Positions 10,600-18,496 of a stretch of 29,687 bases of DNA are shown here, piece after piece. Position 1 is the stretch's first letter; each line of letters begins with the position of its first letter. The translations under genes were made by a program, and so were the position numbers. Source of the stretch: CATOSK01 sp034423195 (GTDB taxonomy: Bacteria > Chloroflexota > Dehalococcoidia > Lucifugimonadales > UBA3495); assembly GCA_034423195.1 (NCBI GenBank), contig DAOUIZ010000016.1, forward strand, positions 1-29,687. Direction: 5' to 3'. The notes under the pieces are model-generated. The model was given only the letters and a program-made list of their open reading frames with translations. It was not told where the DNA came from and ran no database searches.

Positions 10600-11640
10600 T
10601 TGGCCCTCGGCTGGGGAATCGTCAGCACCGGAAACCACCCTGACCTGAAAATCGCCCCGGCCATCGCCGCGGCGGAGGACAACAACCTGGTCGCGGTTTA
10701 CAGCCGGGACCGGGCCCGGGCGGACGCCTTCGCCGGGAAACATGGAGCGGACTACGGGTGCGACAACCTGGACACCCTCCTGCACGACTCCCGGGTGGAC
10801 GCGGTGTTCATCTGCTCTCCCAACTCCCTGCACTCGGAACAGACGCAGCGGGCCGCCGCCGCCGGAAAGCATGTCCTGTCCGAGAAGCCGATGGCGACCA
10901 CCCTGGCCGACGCGGTGGCGATGGTGCGGGCCTGCCGGGGAGCCGGGGTCAAGCTGGGAGTGGGGTTTCATCTCAGGCAGCACCCGGGGCACGTCCGGGC
11001 CCGGGAAGTCATTGAAAGCGGCGGACTGGGAAAGGTAACGCTGGCCCAGGGACAGTGGGGCTTCGGTGTAAGGGGCCAGGGGCCGCCGCCGCCCAGGACC
11101 GGTCTGCGCCAGTGGTGGGACCAGCCGGAACTCATTGGCAACGCCTCGACGATGATGGGCACCGGCGTCCATGCGGTGGACCTGCTCCGCTTCCTGCTGG
11201 ACCGGGAAGTCACCGAGGTAGCGGCCATTACCGACGGCCAGACCGAGACCCAGCCGCTGGAGCAACTGGCCGCGATGTCGCTCCGTTTTGAAGGCGGGGC
11301 CATCGGGACAGTGTGCTGCGGCCGGGTGCTCCCCGACTCCCGTAACGACTTCACCATCTACGGCAGCGACGGGCGCATCAGCAGCCGGGGCACCCTCTGG
11401 GAGGCTCGGCAGGGCAGCGTGGAAATTGTGAGCGAGACGGTCAACGAGTCCAATGAGTATCCTGACGAGTACCTGGGGAATTTCGTGGCGGAGATCCAGG
11501 ACTTCCGGCGGGCCGTCGAAGAGGACCGGGACCCGGGAGCCACGGGGGTGGACGGGCTGCGGGTGGTGGAAGTCACGCTGGCGATGGTGCAATCCGCGCG
11601 GACCGCGCGGACTGTCAGGATTGACCCGGTGGTAGTATAG
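10600..11640 (+). CDS. Gfo/Idh/MocA family NAD(P)-dependent oxidoreductase
   Basis: A 346-aa protein in the family that oxidises or reduces sugar and inositol hydroxyls with NAD(P). TTG 10600 is chosen as the start because GGAGGTGG ends about 5 nt upstream and because the promoter at 10522-10550 overlaps the longer frame. The Rossmann domain opens with GWGIVSTGNHPDLKIAPAI. It continues through DAVFICSPNSLHSEQTQRAAAAG and the conserved EKPMATT motif, whose Lys is usually catalytic. MGTGVHAVDLLRFLL in the C-terminal alpha/beta domain carries the conserved His. Length is normal for the family. It stands alone under its own promoter, so the neighbours give no clue to the substrate. Confidence 0.88.
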   Translation: MALGWGIVSTGNHPDLKIAPAIAAAEDNNLVAVYSRDRARADAFAGKHGADYGCDNLDTLLHDSRVDAVFICSPNSLHSEQTQRAAAAGKHVLSEKPMATTLADAVAMVRACRGAGVKLGVGFHLRQHPGHVRAREVIESGGLGKVTLAQGQWGFGVRGQGPPPPRTGLRQWWDQPELIGNASTMMGTGVHAVDLLRFLLDREVTEVAAITDGQTETQPLEQLAAMSLRFEGGAIGTVCCGRVLPDSRNDFTIYGSDGRISSRGTLWEARQGSVEIVSETVNESNEYPDEYLGNFVAEIQDFRRAVEEDRDPGATGVDGLRVVEVTLAMVQSARTARTVRIDPVVV

Positions 11641-11688
11641 GCATTGCCGGCCGCCGGTCCCGGCGGACGTCCTTTCCCAAGTGCAGCG

Positions 11689-12378
11689 ATGTGCGGAAGA
11701 TTTGACCTGCACCAGCTCCAACTGGAACTTGACTTTGATATCGACCTGAGCGGCGTGCCGGAGTACCAGGAGCGGATTCCCAACTACAACATCGCTCCCA
11801 CGGACCGGGTGCTGACCGTGATCTCGGACGGGAAGACCAACTATCCCCGGTTCATGCGCTGGGGACTGGTGCCGCGGTGGAGCAAGGAGCTCAGCAGCAA
11901 ATACACGATGATCAACGCCCGGGACGACCAGATATTGCAGCGGCGGGCCTACACCGGCCCCTTCAGGAACCAGCGGTGCCTCATTCCGGCCAGCGGGTTC
12001 TACGAGTGGCGTAAGGGGCCGAACCGGAGCAGATGGCCGGTCCGGTTCACGTCGCGGGACGGGGAACCCTTTGCCTTCGCGGGAATCTGGGAACGGGCTA
12101 GGCCCGGCGGGGAAGAGGTCCTGTCCTGTTCCATCGTCACCACCTCACCCAATGAGCTTTCCGGCCTGGTCCACGACCGGATGCCGGTCATCCTGCCGCC
12201 GGACCTCTACGCGGCGTGGCTGGACCCGGCGGAACAGGACTCGGAGAACCTGCTGGAAATGCTCCAGCCCTACGATCCGTCATTGATGCGGGCCTATCCC
12301 GTTTCCCAGGATGTGAACTCGGTGCTGAACAAGGGGAGCAGCCTCATCGCTCCGGCGGGCCCGGACCTGCTGTGGTAA
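11689..12378 (+). CDS. SRAP domain abasic-site DNA-protein crosslinker (YedK/HMCES family)
   Basis: A 229-aa protein of the SOS response-associated peptidase family. It shields abasic sites in single-stranded DNA by forming a covalent thiazolidine link through Cys2. The frame is open upstream, but ATG 11689 must be the start because the family needs Cys at position 2 (MCGRF) after Met removal. Active-site residues are visible: Cys2, the NYNIAPT segment with Asn34, INARDD with Asn76, Glu106 in SGFYEW, and His162 in LVHDRMPVIL. The gene follows the dehydrogenase by about 48 bp and may be cotranscribed with it, though the two have no evident link in function. No SOS box was recognised upstream, and the SD is weak. 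Confidence 0.93.
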   Translation: MCGRFDLHQLQLELDFDIDLSGVPEYQERIPNYNIAPTDRVLTVISDGKTNYPRFMRWGLVPRWSKELSSKYTMINARDDQILQRRAYTGPFRNQRCLIPASGFYEWRKGPNRSRWPVRFTSRDGEPFAFAGIWERARPGGEEVLSCSIVTTSPNELSGLVHDRMPVILPPDLYAAWLDPAEQDSENLLEMLQPYDPSLMRAYPVSQDVNSVLNKGSSLIAPAGPDLLW

Positions 12379-12381
12379 CGG

Positions 12382-12408
12382 TTGGCGACGCAGGGCGCGA
12401 CCCTAAGA
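12382..12408 (+). repeat. 27-nt direct repeat, copy 1
   Basis: A 27-nt unit beginning TTGGCGACGCAGGGC lies just after the SRAP gene. A second copy at 12806-12832 matches at 24 of 27 positions. Together the copies flank the NIPSNAP gene. Confidence 0.7.
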
Positions 12409-12457
12409 CCTACGCAGAACTATCGCGTTGGCAGACCATCAAAAACAGGGAGAAGAT

Positions 12458-12760
12458 ATGATCCGGCAACTTCGCATCTATACCATCAACAAGGGGCACC
12501 TGGACGACTTCGTGAAGGGATGGCTGGAGGGCGTGTACCCTCTCCACCTGGAACACGGCTACCGGATTGAGCGGGCGGGGACCATCCCGGAGCGCAACGA
12601 GTTCGTCTGGGAGGTGACCTACGACGGCGACGAGGACTGGGACGAGAAGCAGGCCGCCTACTACGGCTCCCCGGAGCGGGCGGCGCTGGAGCCGGACCCG
12701 GCCCAGTGGATCGCCAAGACCGAGCGGTGGTTCGTCAACTCCGTGCTGCCGGAAAACTAG
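12458..12760 (+). CDS. NIPSNAP family protein
   Basis: A 100-aa protein with the ferredoxin-like NIPSNAP fold. It opens with the typical MIRQLRIYTINKGHLDDFVKGW, and FVWEVTYDGDEDWDEKQAAYYGSPE matches the second half of the domain. Function in bacteria is not established; these are small alpha-beta barrel proteins, often encoded near catabolic enzymes. ATG 12458 has a GGGAGAAG SD, which decides against the start 30 nt upstream. The gene is bracketed by two near-identical 27-nt repeats (12382 and 12806) and may have been inserted with them. It does not overlap its neighbours. Confidence 0.82.
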   Translation: MIRQLRIYTINKGHLDDFVKGWLEGVYPLHLEHGYRIERAGTIPERNEFVWEVTYDGDEDWDEKQAAYYGSPERAALEPDPAQWIAKTERWFVNSVLPEN

Positions 12761-12805
12761 TCCGGCGGACGGAGCGCCCAAGGAGCATCAGACAAGTTAC
12801 CCAAC

Positions 12806-12832
12806 TTGGCGACGGAGGGCGCGACCTTTAGA
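12806..12832 (+). repeat. 27-nt direct repeat, copy 2
   Basis: Second copy of the unit at 12382-12408, beginning TTGGCGACGGAGGGC, with three mismatches. It lies between the convergent NIPSNAP and MmgE/PrpD genes. Confidence 0.7.
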
Positions 12833-12849
12833 GAGTTGTGGGGCCGGCC

Positions 12850-14244
12850 TCAGTGAGTGAACACGAGGCCGGTCATTTCCGACGAGTCCAGGGTCAGTGA
12901 CGGGATAAGGTCGCGGATGCTGGGCAGGTTTTCCAGGTCGTTGACCGCCGCGATCACCGCCTCGGACCGTTGGGAACCCAGGACCGGCACCAGGAGGGCG
13001 CGGGTTTTGGCGTTGACCGTCTCCGTGTCCATGGGGTTCTGCATTGTGCCGTAGGCGTGGGGAACGTGATGGTCCACCGTGCGGCCATCCTTCAGAGTTA
13101 TCTCCACGCGGGCGCCCCGGGGAGCATCCGGATCCATGAGCGACTCGTCCGGTACAAGTTCTACCTTTTGCTTGACCGCCAGCACCGCCGGGTCGGACAT
13201 GCGCTGGTAGGAGTGGGTTCCCGCAAAGGTCACTTCCCCATCCACCAGGGCCATGGCGACCATGTGCTGGCAGTTCACGTCGGGCATGGCCCGGTCGTTG
13301 ACGATCCCGGCCCCGTCGGTAGGCAGGCGGACAACGATGCGGTCCACGTTGTCCACGGCCAACCCGTGAGCCTTGTGCAGGACGAAGAACGCGTCTAAAG
13401 CGGCCTGGATGGGGTAGCCCACCGGGTAGGGCTTGATGGCCGTCTCGGTGACGCAAAAGCGCCTGCCCAGCCCGGCGATCATCCGCCCCGGCTCCGGCGA
13501 GGGGGAGAGGGCGTCCAGAACATTGTCCCGGCCCTCGAAAACGTCGGCCACGCCGGAAAATCCGGCCTGCACCATCAGGGCAGCGGTGACTCCGTTGCGG
13601 GCGCCCATCCCAGAAAAGTCGAAAGCCTTCTCGACGTGCTCCGCGTCCCGCGGCCAGCTCCAGATCCCCGAGACCTGCTGTGAAGCGTAGGACAGGGCGT
13701 AGCGCATTCCCCTTTCATCCAGTCCCGCCAGGGCCGCCGCTGCCGCCGCGCTGCCCATGGTGGAGCTGGTGCCTTCCGCGCTGCGGTGACCGCCCCGGAC
13801 CTGGTCCGGGCCCAGAGCCAGCAAGAACCGGCAGCACAGGTCGTATCCGAGGACCACGGCCCGCAGGAAGTCCATCCCTGAGCTGTCTTCCCGCTCGGCC
13901 ATGGCGAGGGCTGCCGGGATTACGGAGCAACCGGGATGGGACTTGGTGACCGGCTCAAAATCGTCGGTTTCATCGGCGTGGCCGAACATCCCGTTGGCCA
14001 GGGCCGCGTTCACCGCCGAGGTCCTGAGATCGGTGGTCAGCACCGAGGATTCCGGGGTGCCTCCCTGCATCCGGGTGTACTTGATGGCCATTTCCCCGGC
14101 CTTGAGGCGTCCGCCGGAAACGACGGCGCCCAGGCTGTCCAGGATGCGGTGGCGGGCGGCCTGGCGCACCTCCGGCGGGAGTTCCTGCTGTTGCACTCCA
14201 GCCATATATTTGGCCAAGGGTCCGGTGACTTCGGTGGCTGCCAT
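12850..14244 (-). CDS. MmgE/PrpD family protein, full length
   Basis: A 464-aa, full-length MmgE/PrpD family protein (2-methylcitrate dehydratase-like), likely to dehydrate or isomerise an organic acid. The family's core is visible: RILDSLGAVVSGG near residue 30, MFGHADETDDFEPVTKSHPGCSVIPAALA near 100-125, and GARNGVTAALMVQAGFSGV near 220. The C-terminal small domain contains RVEITLKDGRTVDHHV. The start is ATG 14244, with AGGAGA about 9 nt upstream. It lies 33 bp downstream of the NHL propeller gene on the same strand, so the two are probably cotranscribed. It is distinct from the partial paralogue at the left edge of the window. The substrate is unknown. Confidence 0.92.
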   Translation of the reverse strand: MAATEVTGPLAKYMAGVQQQELPPEVRQAARHRILDSLGAVVSGGRLKAGEMAIKYTRMQGGTPESSVLTTDLRTSAVNAALANGMFGHADETDDFEPVTKSHPGCSVIPAALAMAEREDSSGMDFLRAVVLGYDLCCRFLLALGPDQVRGGHRSAEGTSSTMGSAAAAAALAGLDERGMRYALSYASQQVSGIWSWPRDAEHVEKAFDFSGMGARNGVTAALMVQAGFSGVADVFEGRDNVLDALSPSPEPGRMIAGLGRRFCVTETAIKPYPVGYPIQAALDAFFVLHKAHGLAVDNVDRIVVRLPTDGAGIVNDRAMPDVNCQHMVAMALVDGEVTFAGTHSYQRMSDPAVLAVKQKVELVPDESLMDPDAPRGARVEITLKDGRTVDHHVPHAYGTMQNPMDTETVNAKTRALLVPVLGSQRSEAVIAAVNDLENLPSIRDLIPSLTLDSSEMTGLVFTH

Positions 14245-14277
14245 TGGGTGGTCGTCTCCTGAATCAGATAAGGGCGG

Positions 14278-15156
14278 TTAGGGCTGGCGCACGTACTTGT
14301 CCACGCTCTGCTCAATGGTCAGTCCCAGGTAGATGTCGCCGTGGGAGTCCACCCAGAGGCCGTGGGCGTGGCGGATGGGCCAGCGTTCCAGCACGTTGCC
14401 GTCGCCGTCCCAGATGCTGCAATGGGAGTGGCCGGACTCGTCGGCCTGCTCCGCGATGTAGAAAATGCCATCGTTGTCCCGCACCAGGTTGTCCGGCCCG
14501 CCCATGCCGGTCCACATGGTTATGAACTCGCCGTCCGGGGAGAAAATCTGCACCCTGCGGTTGGCCCGGTCGCAGACGTAGACCTTCCCTTCCGGGTCTA
14601 TCAGCAGGCTGTGGGGCAGGTGGAACTGCCCGGGGTCCGTCTTGCCAGGCTTGCCCCAGGACTGGATCAAGTCGCCGGAGGCGCTGAAGCGGTGCACCCG
14701 GGCGTTGCGGTAGCCATCGGACACGTAGATGTCCCCGGAGGGATGGGGCGCCATCTCGGTGCAGTAGTTGAAGGGACCGGCGGCCCGGGGGCACAGGTCG
14801 CCGGGATTCTCACAGCCGGTGTCCGAGTGGACGCCCCGGTCTCCGATGACCTGCAGGGGCTTGCCGTCCAGGGTGAACTTGACCGCCACATGGTCGGAGC
14901 GGTCAGTCACGTACACAATGTCGTCAACGATGGTCATGCCGTGGGGGTCGGAGATCGCCCCGATGCCCCAGCGGTTGAGGTAGTTGCCGTCCCGGTCAAA
15001 GACCATCACCGGCGGATCCTGCCGCTGGAAGGCGTAGACCCGGTCCTGGGAATCGGTGGCCACAGTGCTGACCACGCCCAGCGCCTCCCCGGGAGGGAGC
15101 TTGGGCCAGTCCTGGATGTACTCATAAGTAAAGGCGCCTGAGCCGACGGTGGTCAT
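14278..15156 (-). CDS. NHL-repeat beta-propeller protein
   Basis: A 292-aa six-bladed propeller of the NHL/peptidylglycine-lyase-like type. Blade repeats of the form (G-x-I/V-Y-V-x-D) recur: DRVYAFQRQDPPVMVFDRDG, DIVYVTDRSDHVAVKF, GDIYVSDGYRNARVHRF, GKVYVCDRANRRVQIFSPDG and GIFYIAEQADE. No signal peptide is visible, so it is probably cytoplasmic. Such propellers include amidating lyases, lactonases and binding modules, and sequence alone does not decide between them. The start ATG 15156 has AAGGAG 7 nt upstream. The gene precedes the MmgE/PrpD gene by 33 bp in a likely two-gene operon, which suggests a role with the same carboxylic acid or its lactone. Confidence 0.85.
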   Translation of the reverse strand: MTTVGSGAFTYEYIQDWPKLPPGEALGVVSTVATDSQDRVYAFQRQDPPVMVFDRDGNYLNRWGIGAISDPHGMTIVDDIVYVTDRSDHVAVKFTLDGKPLQVIGDRGVHSDTGCENPGDLCPRAAGPFNYCTEMAPHPSGDIYVSDGYRNARVHRFSASGDLIQSWGKPGKTDPGQFHLPHSLLIDPEGKVYVCDRANRRVQIFSPDGEFITMWTGMGGPDNLVRDNDGIFYIAEQADESGHSHCSIWDGDGNVLERWPIRHAHGLWVDSHGDIYLGLTIEQSVDKYVRQP

Positions 15157-15180
15157 GGGAAACTCCTTAGATGTTGGGGG

Positions 15181-15468
15181 TCAATCTTCCAATTGTGCGG
15201 CCAATTCTGACGCTAATTCCCGAGTCCGCTTGTCTACATTGGACTCAGCAATGACCATCAAGGCATTCTTGGCACAACCCGCCTTGATGATGCCGCGAGA
15301 TTTGCTGACCCGTGTGGAACAAGCGCTCGGTCGATAACCTCTTTCGTTGATCAGGATTTCACACAAGTCCTGGTTAGTTAATAAGTGATCGTTGAATTTG
15401 AGAAAGTAAGTTACGAAGCACTCTTTCCCAATCGATTGCAACGCACGGTTTAACTGAGCATCATTCAT
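15181..15468 (-). CDS. Unidentified 95-aa protein, AT-richer than its surroundings
   Basis: A 95-codon frame starting at ATG 15468 with only a weak GGA upstream. The protein (MNDAQLNRALQSIGKECFV..., ending in RTRELASELAAQLED) has four Cys residues, a basic central stretch around STRVSKSRGIIKAG and a helical C-terminus. No domain was recognised. The DNA is visibly more AT-rich and less biased in codon use than its neighbours, which suggests transfer. Its start overlaps the stop of the toxin remnant upstream as ATGA, so it could be translated by coupling from the antitoxin message. It sits where the rest of a FitB/VapC toxin gene would be expected, yet shows no PIN-domain motif. It is probably real but unproven. 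Confidence 0.5.
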   Translation of the reverse strand: MNDAQLNRALQSIGKECFVTYFLKFNDHLLTNQDLCEILINERGYRPSACSTRVSKSRGIIKAGCAKNALMVIAESNVDKRTRELASELAAQLED

Positions 15469-15545
15469 TCCAATATTCTACTTGACAGGTTCGTGCATCG
15501 GAGCGTTATTTCCGAGACGACGTTGGTATTAAGAATCACCACCAT
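15465..15545 (-). pseudogene. N-terminal remnant of a FitB/VapC-type PIN-domain toxin
   Basis: Starting at ATG 15545, 11 nt after the antitoxin stop, a 26-codon frame reads MVVILNTNVVSEIT and then diverges to a TGA at 15467-15465. FitB/VapC toxins begin with an almost identical stretch (VLDTNVVSEL type), so this is the first strand and helix of a PIN ribonuclease. The first catalytic Asp is Asn here, and the rest of the domain is missing. The break lies near 15503. The frame is too short to appear as a normal gene call. The toxin is dead, leaving an orphan antitoxin. Confidence 0.6.
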
Positions 15546-15556
15546 CGAGGGTCAAC

Positions 15557-15808
15557 TCAGTCAAACGACGGAGGCGGCCGCATGGGAGTACGCGGCGGTA
15601 TCTCGAGTTCAACGCCGCCAAGGGGCTCTACCAAGGCGCGAATGGAGTCATACCACTCCTTGCCCGTCATGGGCTTCGGTTCCGGGCCGAGGGCCTCCTT
15701 GAGGATTTCCCGGACTTCCTGCTCCATAGACCTGCCGTTCTCGGCGGCGCGGACGAGGAGGCGTTGCTTCAGTCTTTCATCCAGATTGCGCACGGTGATG
15801 CTTGCCAT
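15557..15808 (-). CDS. FitA-type ribbon-helix-helix antitoxin, orphan
   Basis: An 83-aa protein. Its N-terminal half, MASITVRNLDERLKQRLLVRAAENGRSMEQEVREIL, is a FitA/Arc-like ribbon-helix-helix DNA-binding domain. The C-terminal half is Pro-rich (ELEIPPRTPMRPPP) and would normally wrap around the toxin. The start is ATG 15808, with a clear GGAGGT 6 nt upstream; the longer frame to 15913 overlaps the neighbouring gene's end and has no SD. It would repress its own promoter and neutralise a PIN toxin, but only the first 14 or so residues of that toxin remain downstream (15545). The antitoxin seems intact. It may persist as a regulator or protect against related toxins. Confidence 0.82.
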   Translation of the reverse strand: MASITVRNLDERLKQRLLVRAAENGRSMEQEVREILKEALGPEPKPMTGKEWYDSIRALVEPLGGVELEIPPRTPMRPPPSFD

Positions 15809-15909
15809 GAATGCACCTCCAGATAGCCGTTCCTGGCATTTTACGGTGCTATGCCCCGACCCGGCGCGGACACTCCCCACCGGATTTGTCCACCGGCAAC
15901 TACCCTGTA

Positions 15910-17571
15910 TCACGCGTGGGGGCCGACCCAGCCGCCGTAGATGGGATACTGGCTGCAGAGAAACTCGATGTACGCGGGCTGGTTGTTCTGGTTGGCGGCC
16001 AAGGCCCGGTTCAGGGCCGGGACAACCTCGGAGGGTTCGGAGACTCGCTCGGTGTGAAATCCCAGTTCCCCGATGACGCGGGACATGTCCACCTCATCCG
16101 GTCCCAAGACGGAGTGGGTGAAGGGATCGTGGCCCGGCCCCCAGAAGCCGGGGCCGTAGCCCGCGAAACCGCCGTTGCTGATGTGTGCCACGGTGATTCC
16201 CAGCTTGTTCCGCAGCGCCACCTCCAGGTTGCCCAGCATGTATCCGAGACCGGCCTCCCCCGTCACCACCACCGCTGGACGGTTGGGGTCGTCCAGACGG
16301 GCGGCGACTCCGCCGGCCCAGCCAAACCCCAGGGTGGAGACGTTGCCCCAGCCCAGGAAGCCCCGGGGAACGGCGGCCTCGTAGACGGTGCTGAGCTGGT
16401 CGCGGGTGTTGCCCGACTCGTGGGTGACGAAGGAGTTCATCGGGTCCAGGGCTTCCATCAACCCGGCGTAGACCCGGTAGGGATTGATGGGCTGGTCGTT
16501 GGACGCCATGGCCTCCCGGTACTGGGCCATGGCCTCGTCCCGTTCTTCCTTGACTTCCAGGGCCGCGTCCTCGGCGGAGCGTTTTGGGCCGGCGGCCCGG
16601 GTGGACACCTCGTCCGCCAGGGCCTGCAGAGTGTATCTGGCGTCGCCGATTACTGCCTGGGCGGTAGGATAGACCTTGTTGACATGCAGCTCGTTGACCG
16701 TGCAGTGGATAATCTTCTTGGACGCCGCGTTGGGGATGGCGTGGCTGAACCTCCCCGGGGAAAGGCTGGTGCCGACGGCCAGGATGAGGTCGCTGTTCAC
16801 CAGGTAGTTGGTCACCTGGTCTCCGCGGACCCCCACCGACAGGGGATGGTTTCCGGGAAAGGCTCCCATTCCCTTGAGGGTGGTCACCACCGGGATATTG
16901 GCGGCCTCGGCCAGGGCCTTGAGTTCGGCGGAGGCGCCGGCGTAGATGACGCCTTCTCCGGCATACAGCAGGGGTTTTTCCGCCTGGAGCAGGAGGTCCA
17001 CCGCCAGGGAGACGTCCCCGGGGTCGGGGGCGGCCTTCCAGCCCTTGACCGGAACGTAGGGATCGGCCTCGTCGTCGTATTCCTCGGTGGGATAGGGAAC
17101 GGCCAGAATCACCGGACCGGGGCTGCCGCTGCGGAGCATGGTGAACGCGCGGCGCATGAACTCCGGCACGCGCTCGGGGCGGTCGATGTACCCGAACCAC
17201 TTGGAGACGGTCTTCATGCTGGAGAAGACATCGAACTGGCTGTTGCCGGAACCTCCGGCGGGCACCCCGTCAGTGATGCACAGGACCGGGGAGCCGTCCT
17301 CGAAAGCCTGGGCCATTCCTGCGTAGGCGTACTGCATTCCGGCGGCATTGACTCCGCCCTGGAAGGTGCAGACCCCGATGCGCTGTCCGGCGGTCATGCG
17401 GGAGTAGGCATCGGCGACGGCCACCGCGTAGCGGTCGTCCCGCATCATCACCATGGGTACGCCCTCCCGTCCCAAGGCGTTGTTGACCCGGCAGACCGGG
17501 AAGGTGGAGACCCACTCGACACCTTCCTGCTTGAGGATGCGGGCTATACCGGTGGCGACGTCAATATTCAT
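15910..17571 (-). CDS. Thiamine diphosphate-dependent enzyme, acetolactate synthase-like, with atypical active site
   Basis: A 553-aa protein with the three-domain layout of the acetolactate synthase/2-oxoacid decarboxylase family. The N-terminal PYR domain (about 1-170) has RDDRYAVAVADAYSR at 44-58. Here Asp46 takes the place of the near-universal catalytic Glu that activates thiamine. The middle domain (about 190-330) includes VVTTLKGMGAFPGNHPLSVG. In the PP domain the metal-binding GDG motif reads GEA (438-440), and the usual NN is NG (Asn466). These changes leave activity uncertain. The start ATG 17571 has AGGAGG 8 nt upstream. The gene is 102 bp downstream of an HpcH/HpaI aldolase on the same strand, consistent with a shared 2-oxoacid pathway. 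Confidence 0.88.
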   Translation of the reverse strand: MNIDVATGIARILKQEGVEWVSTFPVCRVNNALGREGVPMVMMRDDRYAVAVADAYSRMTAGQRIGVCTFQGGVNAAGMQYAYAGMAQAFEDGSPVLCITDGVPAGGSGNSQFDVFSSMKTVSKWFGYIDRPERVPEFMRRAFTMLRSGSPGPVILAVPYPTEEYDDEADPYVPVKGWKAAPDPGDVSLAVDLLLQAEKPLLYAGEGVIYAGASAELKALAEAANIPVVTTLKGMGAFPGNHPLSVGVRGDQVTNYLVNSDLILAVGTSLSPGRFSHAIPNAASKKIIHCTVNELHVNKVYPTAQAVIGDARYTLQALADEVSTRAAGPKRSAEDAALEVKEERDEAMAQYREAMASNDQPINPYRVYAGLMEALDPMNSFVTHESGNTRDQLSTVYEAAVPRGFLGWGNVSTLGFGWAGGVAARLDDPNRPAVVVTGEAGLGYMLGNLEVALRNKLGITVAHISNGGFAGYGPGFWGPGHDPFTHSVLGPDEVDMSRVIGELGFHTERVSEPSEVVPALNRALAANQNNQPAYIEFLCSQYPIYGGWVGPHA

Positions 17572-17673
17572 CAGTAGTCCTCCTGTTGTTGGAACCGGCC
17601 CTGGTTGCAGAAACCGGCCGGAGCGGGGTTACTTTATCATCAACAACCCGGGGAATCTAATTCCCGGAAGGGG

Positions 17674-18441
17674 TCACAGCTGCTCCTTCACCTTGCGCAG
17701 GAAGTCCTCTCCCCCGATGCGGAGCAGGCCCCAGCCCGACACGGTGACGAAGTTGGCCCCCAGCCTGATGAACTCGGCAACGCCGGCGGTATCGGCAGGA
17801 TTGTTGCCGCCGACGCCGCAGTTCTTCCCGCCGGCCCTGATGCGCGGGATGACCTCGCTCATCACTTTGCGGACCTCGGCGACGCCGGGGTTCCCCAGGC
17901 TCTGTCCCAGGTCGCTGGCGGCAACGTGGAGCACGTCGGCCCCGGGGACGGCCAGGATGTCGTCCAGATTCCCAATGGCCTCGACATCTTCCACCATGGG
18001 AATGACCAGGACGTTGGCGTTGACCCAAGCCAGGGCCTCGTCCCGGTTGACGCCGATGCCGTAGTCCTGGGCGCGCCCCCCTCCCATTCCCCGGTACCCG
18101 TCGGGGTGGTAGCGGGAGGCCCTTGCGACGGCAGCCGCTTCCTCCCCGGTGTTGACGTGGGGAATGATGATTCCCTGCAGGCCCCGGTCCAGGTAGCGGA
18201 GGATGGTGGACTCGTGGTGGTTGGGAATGCGGGCGATGGGCGTTATGCCGAAGGACTCGGCGGCGCGTACCATGTGCTCCACCTGGTCCAGGTTGGCCGG
18301 GCCGTGCTCGCAGTCAATCATTACGAAGTCGTAGCCCAGGGCGCCGAATATCTCGACCATATCCGGCGCGTACCGGGTGATGATGGCGCCGAATACGACC
18401 TGTCCGTCGGCCAGTTTGGCCTTGGTGGTGTTGGTCTTCAT
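17674..18441 (-). CDS. HpcH/HpaI aldolase family protein
   Basis: A 255-aa class II (metal-dependent) pyruvate aldolase of the HpcH/HpaI family, which cleaves 4-hydroxy-2-oxoacids to pyruvate or a related oxoacid plus an aldehyde. Key residues are visible: IDCEHGP with His46, Arg71 in ARIP, the GIIIPHV strand at 90-96, the metal ligand Glu151 in IPMVEDVEA, and Asp177 in AASDLGQSLG. It lacks the usual RGx(S/A) pattern after PHV and has YHPDGYRGMGGGRAQDY instead, a common variant in 2,4-dihydroxyhept-2-enedioate-type members. ATG 18441 has GGAGGA 5 nt upstream. It is followed by the ThDP enzyme. The aldol substrate is unknown. Confidence 0.9.
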   Translation of the reverse strand: MKTNTTKAKLADGQVVFGAIITRYAPDMVEIFGALGYDFVMIDCEHGPANLDQVEHMVRAAESFGITPIARIPNHHESTILRYLDRGLQGIIIPHVNTGEEAAAVARASRYHPDGYRGMGGGRAQDYGIGVNRDEALAWVNANVLVIPMVEDVEAIGNLDDILAVPGADVLHVAASDLGQSLGNPGVAEVRKVMSEVIPRIRAGGKNCGVGGNNPADTAGVAEFIRLGANFVTVSGWGLLRIGGEDFLRKVKEQL

Positions 18442-18496
18442 AAGTCCTCCGGGATTGAATTTTCGGGAAACGTGACGTCAGGCCTTTTCGGTGGGG

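Noticed and set aside
10549..11721. 390-aa - strand frame opposite the Gfo/Idh/MocA gene
   Set aside because: Antisense shadow; the + strand frame has a promoter, SD and clear family motifs.
15811..17577. 588-aa + strand frame opposite the atypical ThDP enzyme
   Set aside because: Shadow of a well supported gene, with composition typical of reverse-strand GC reading.
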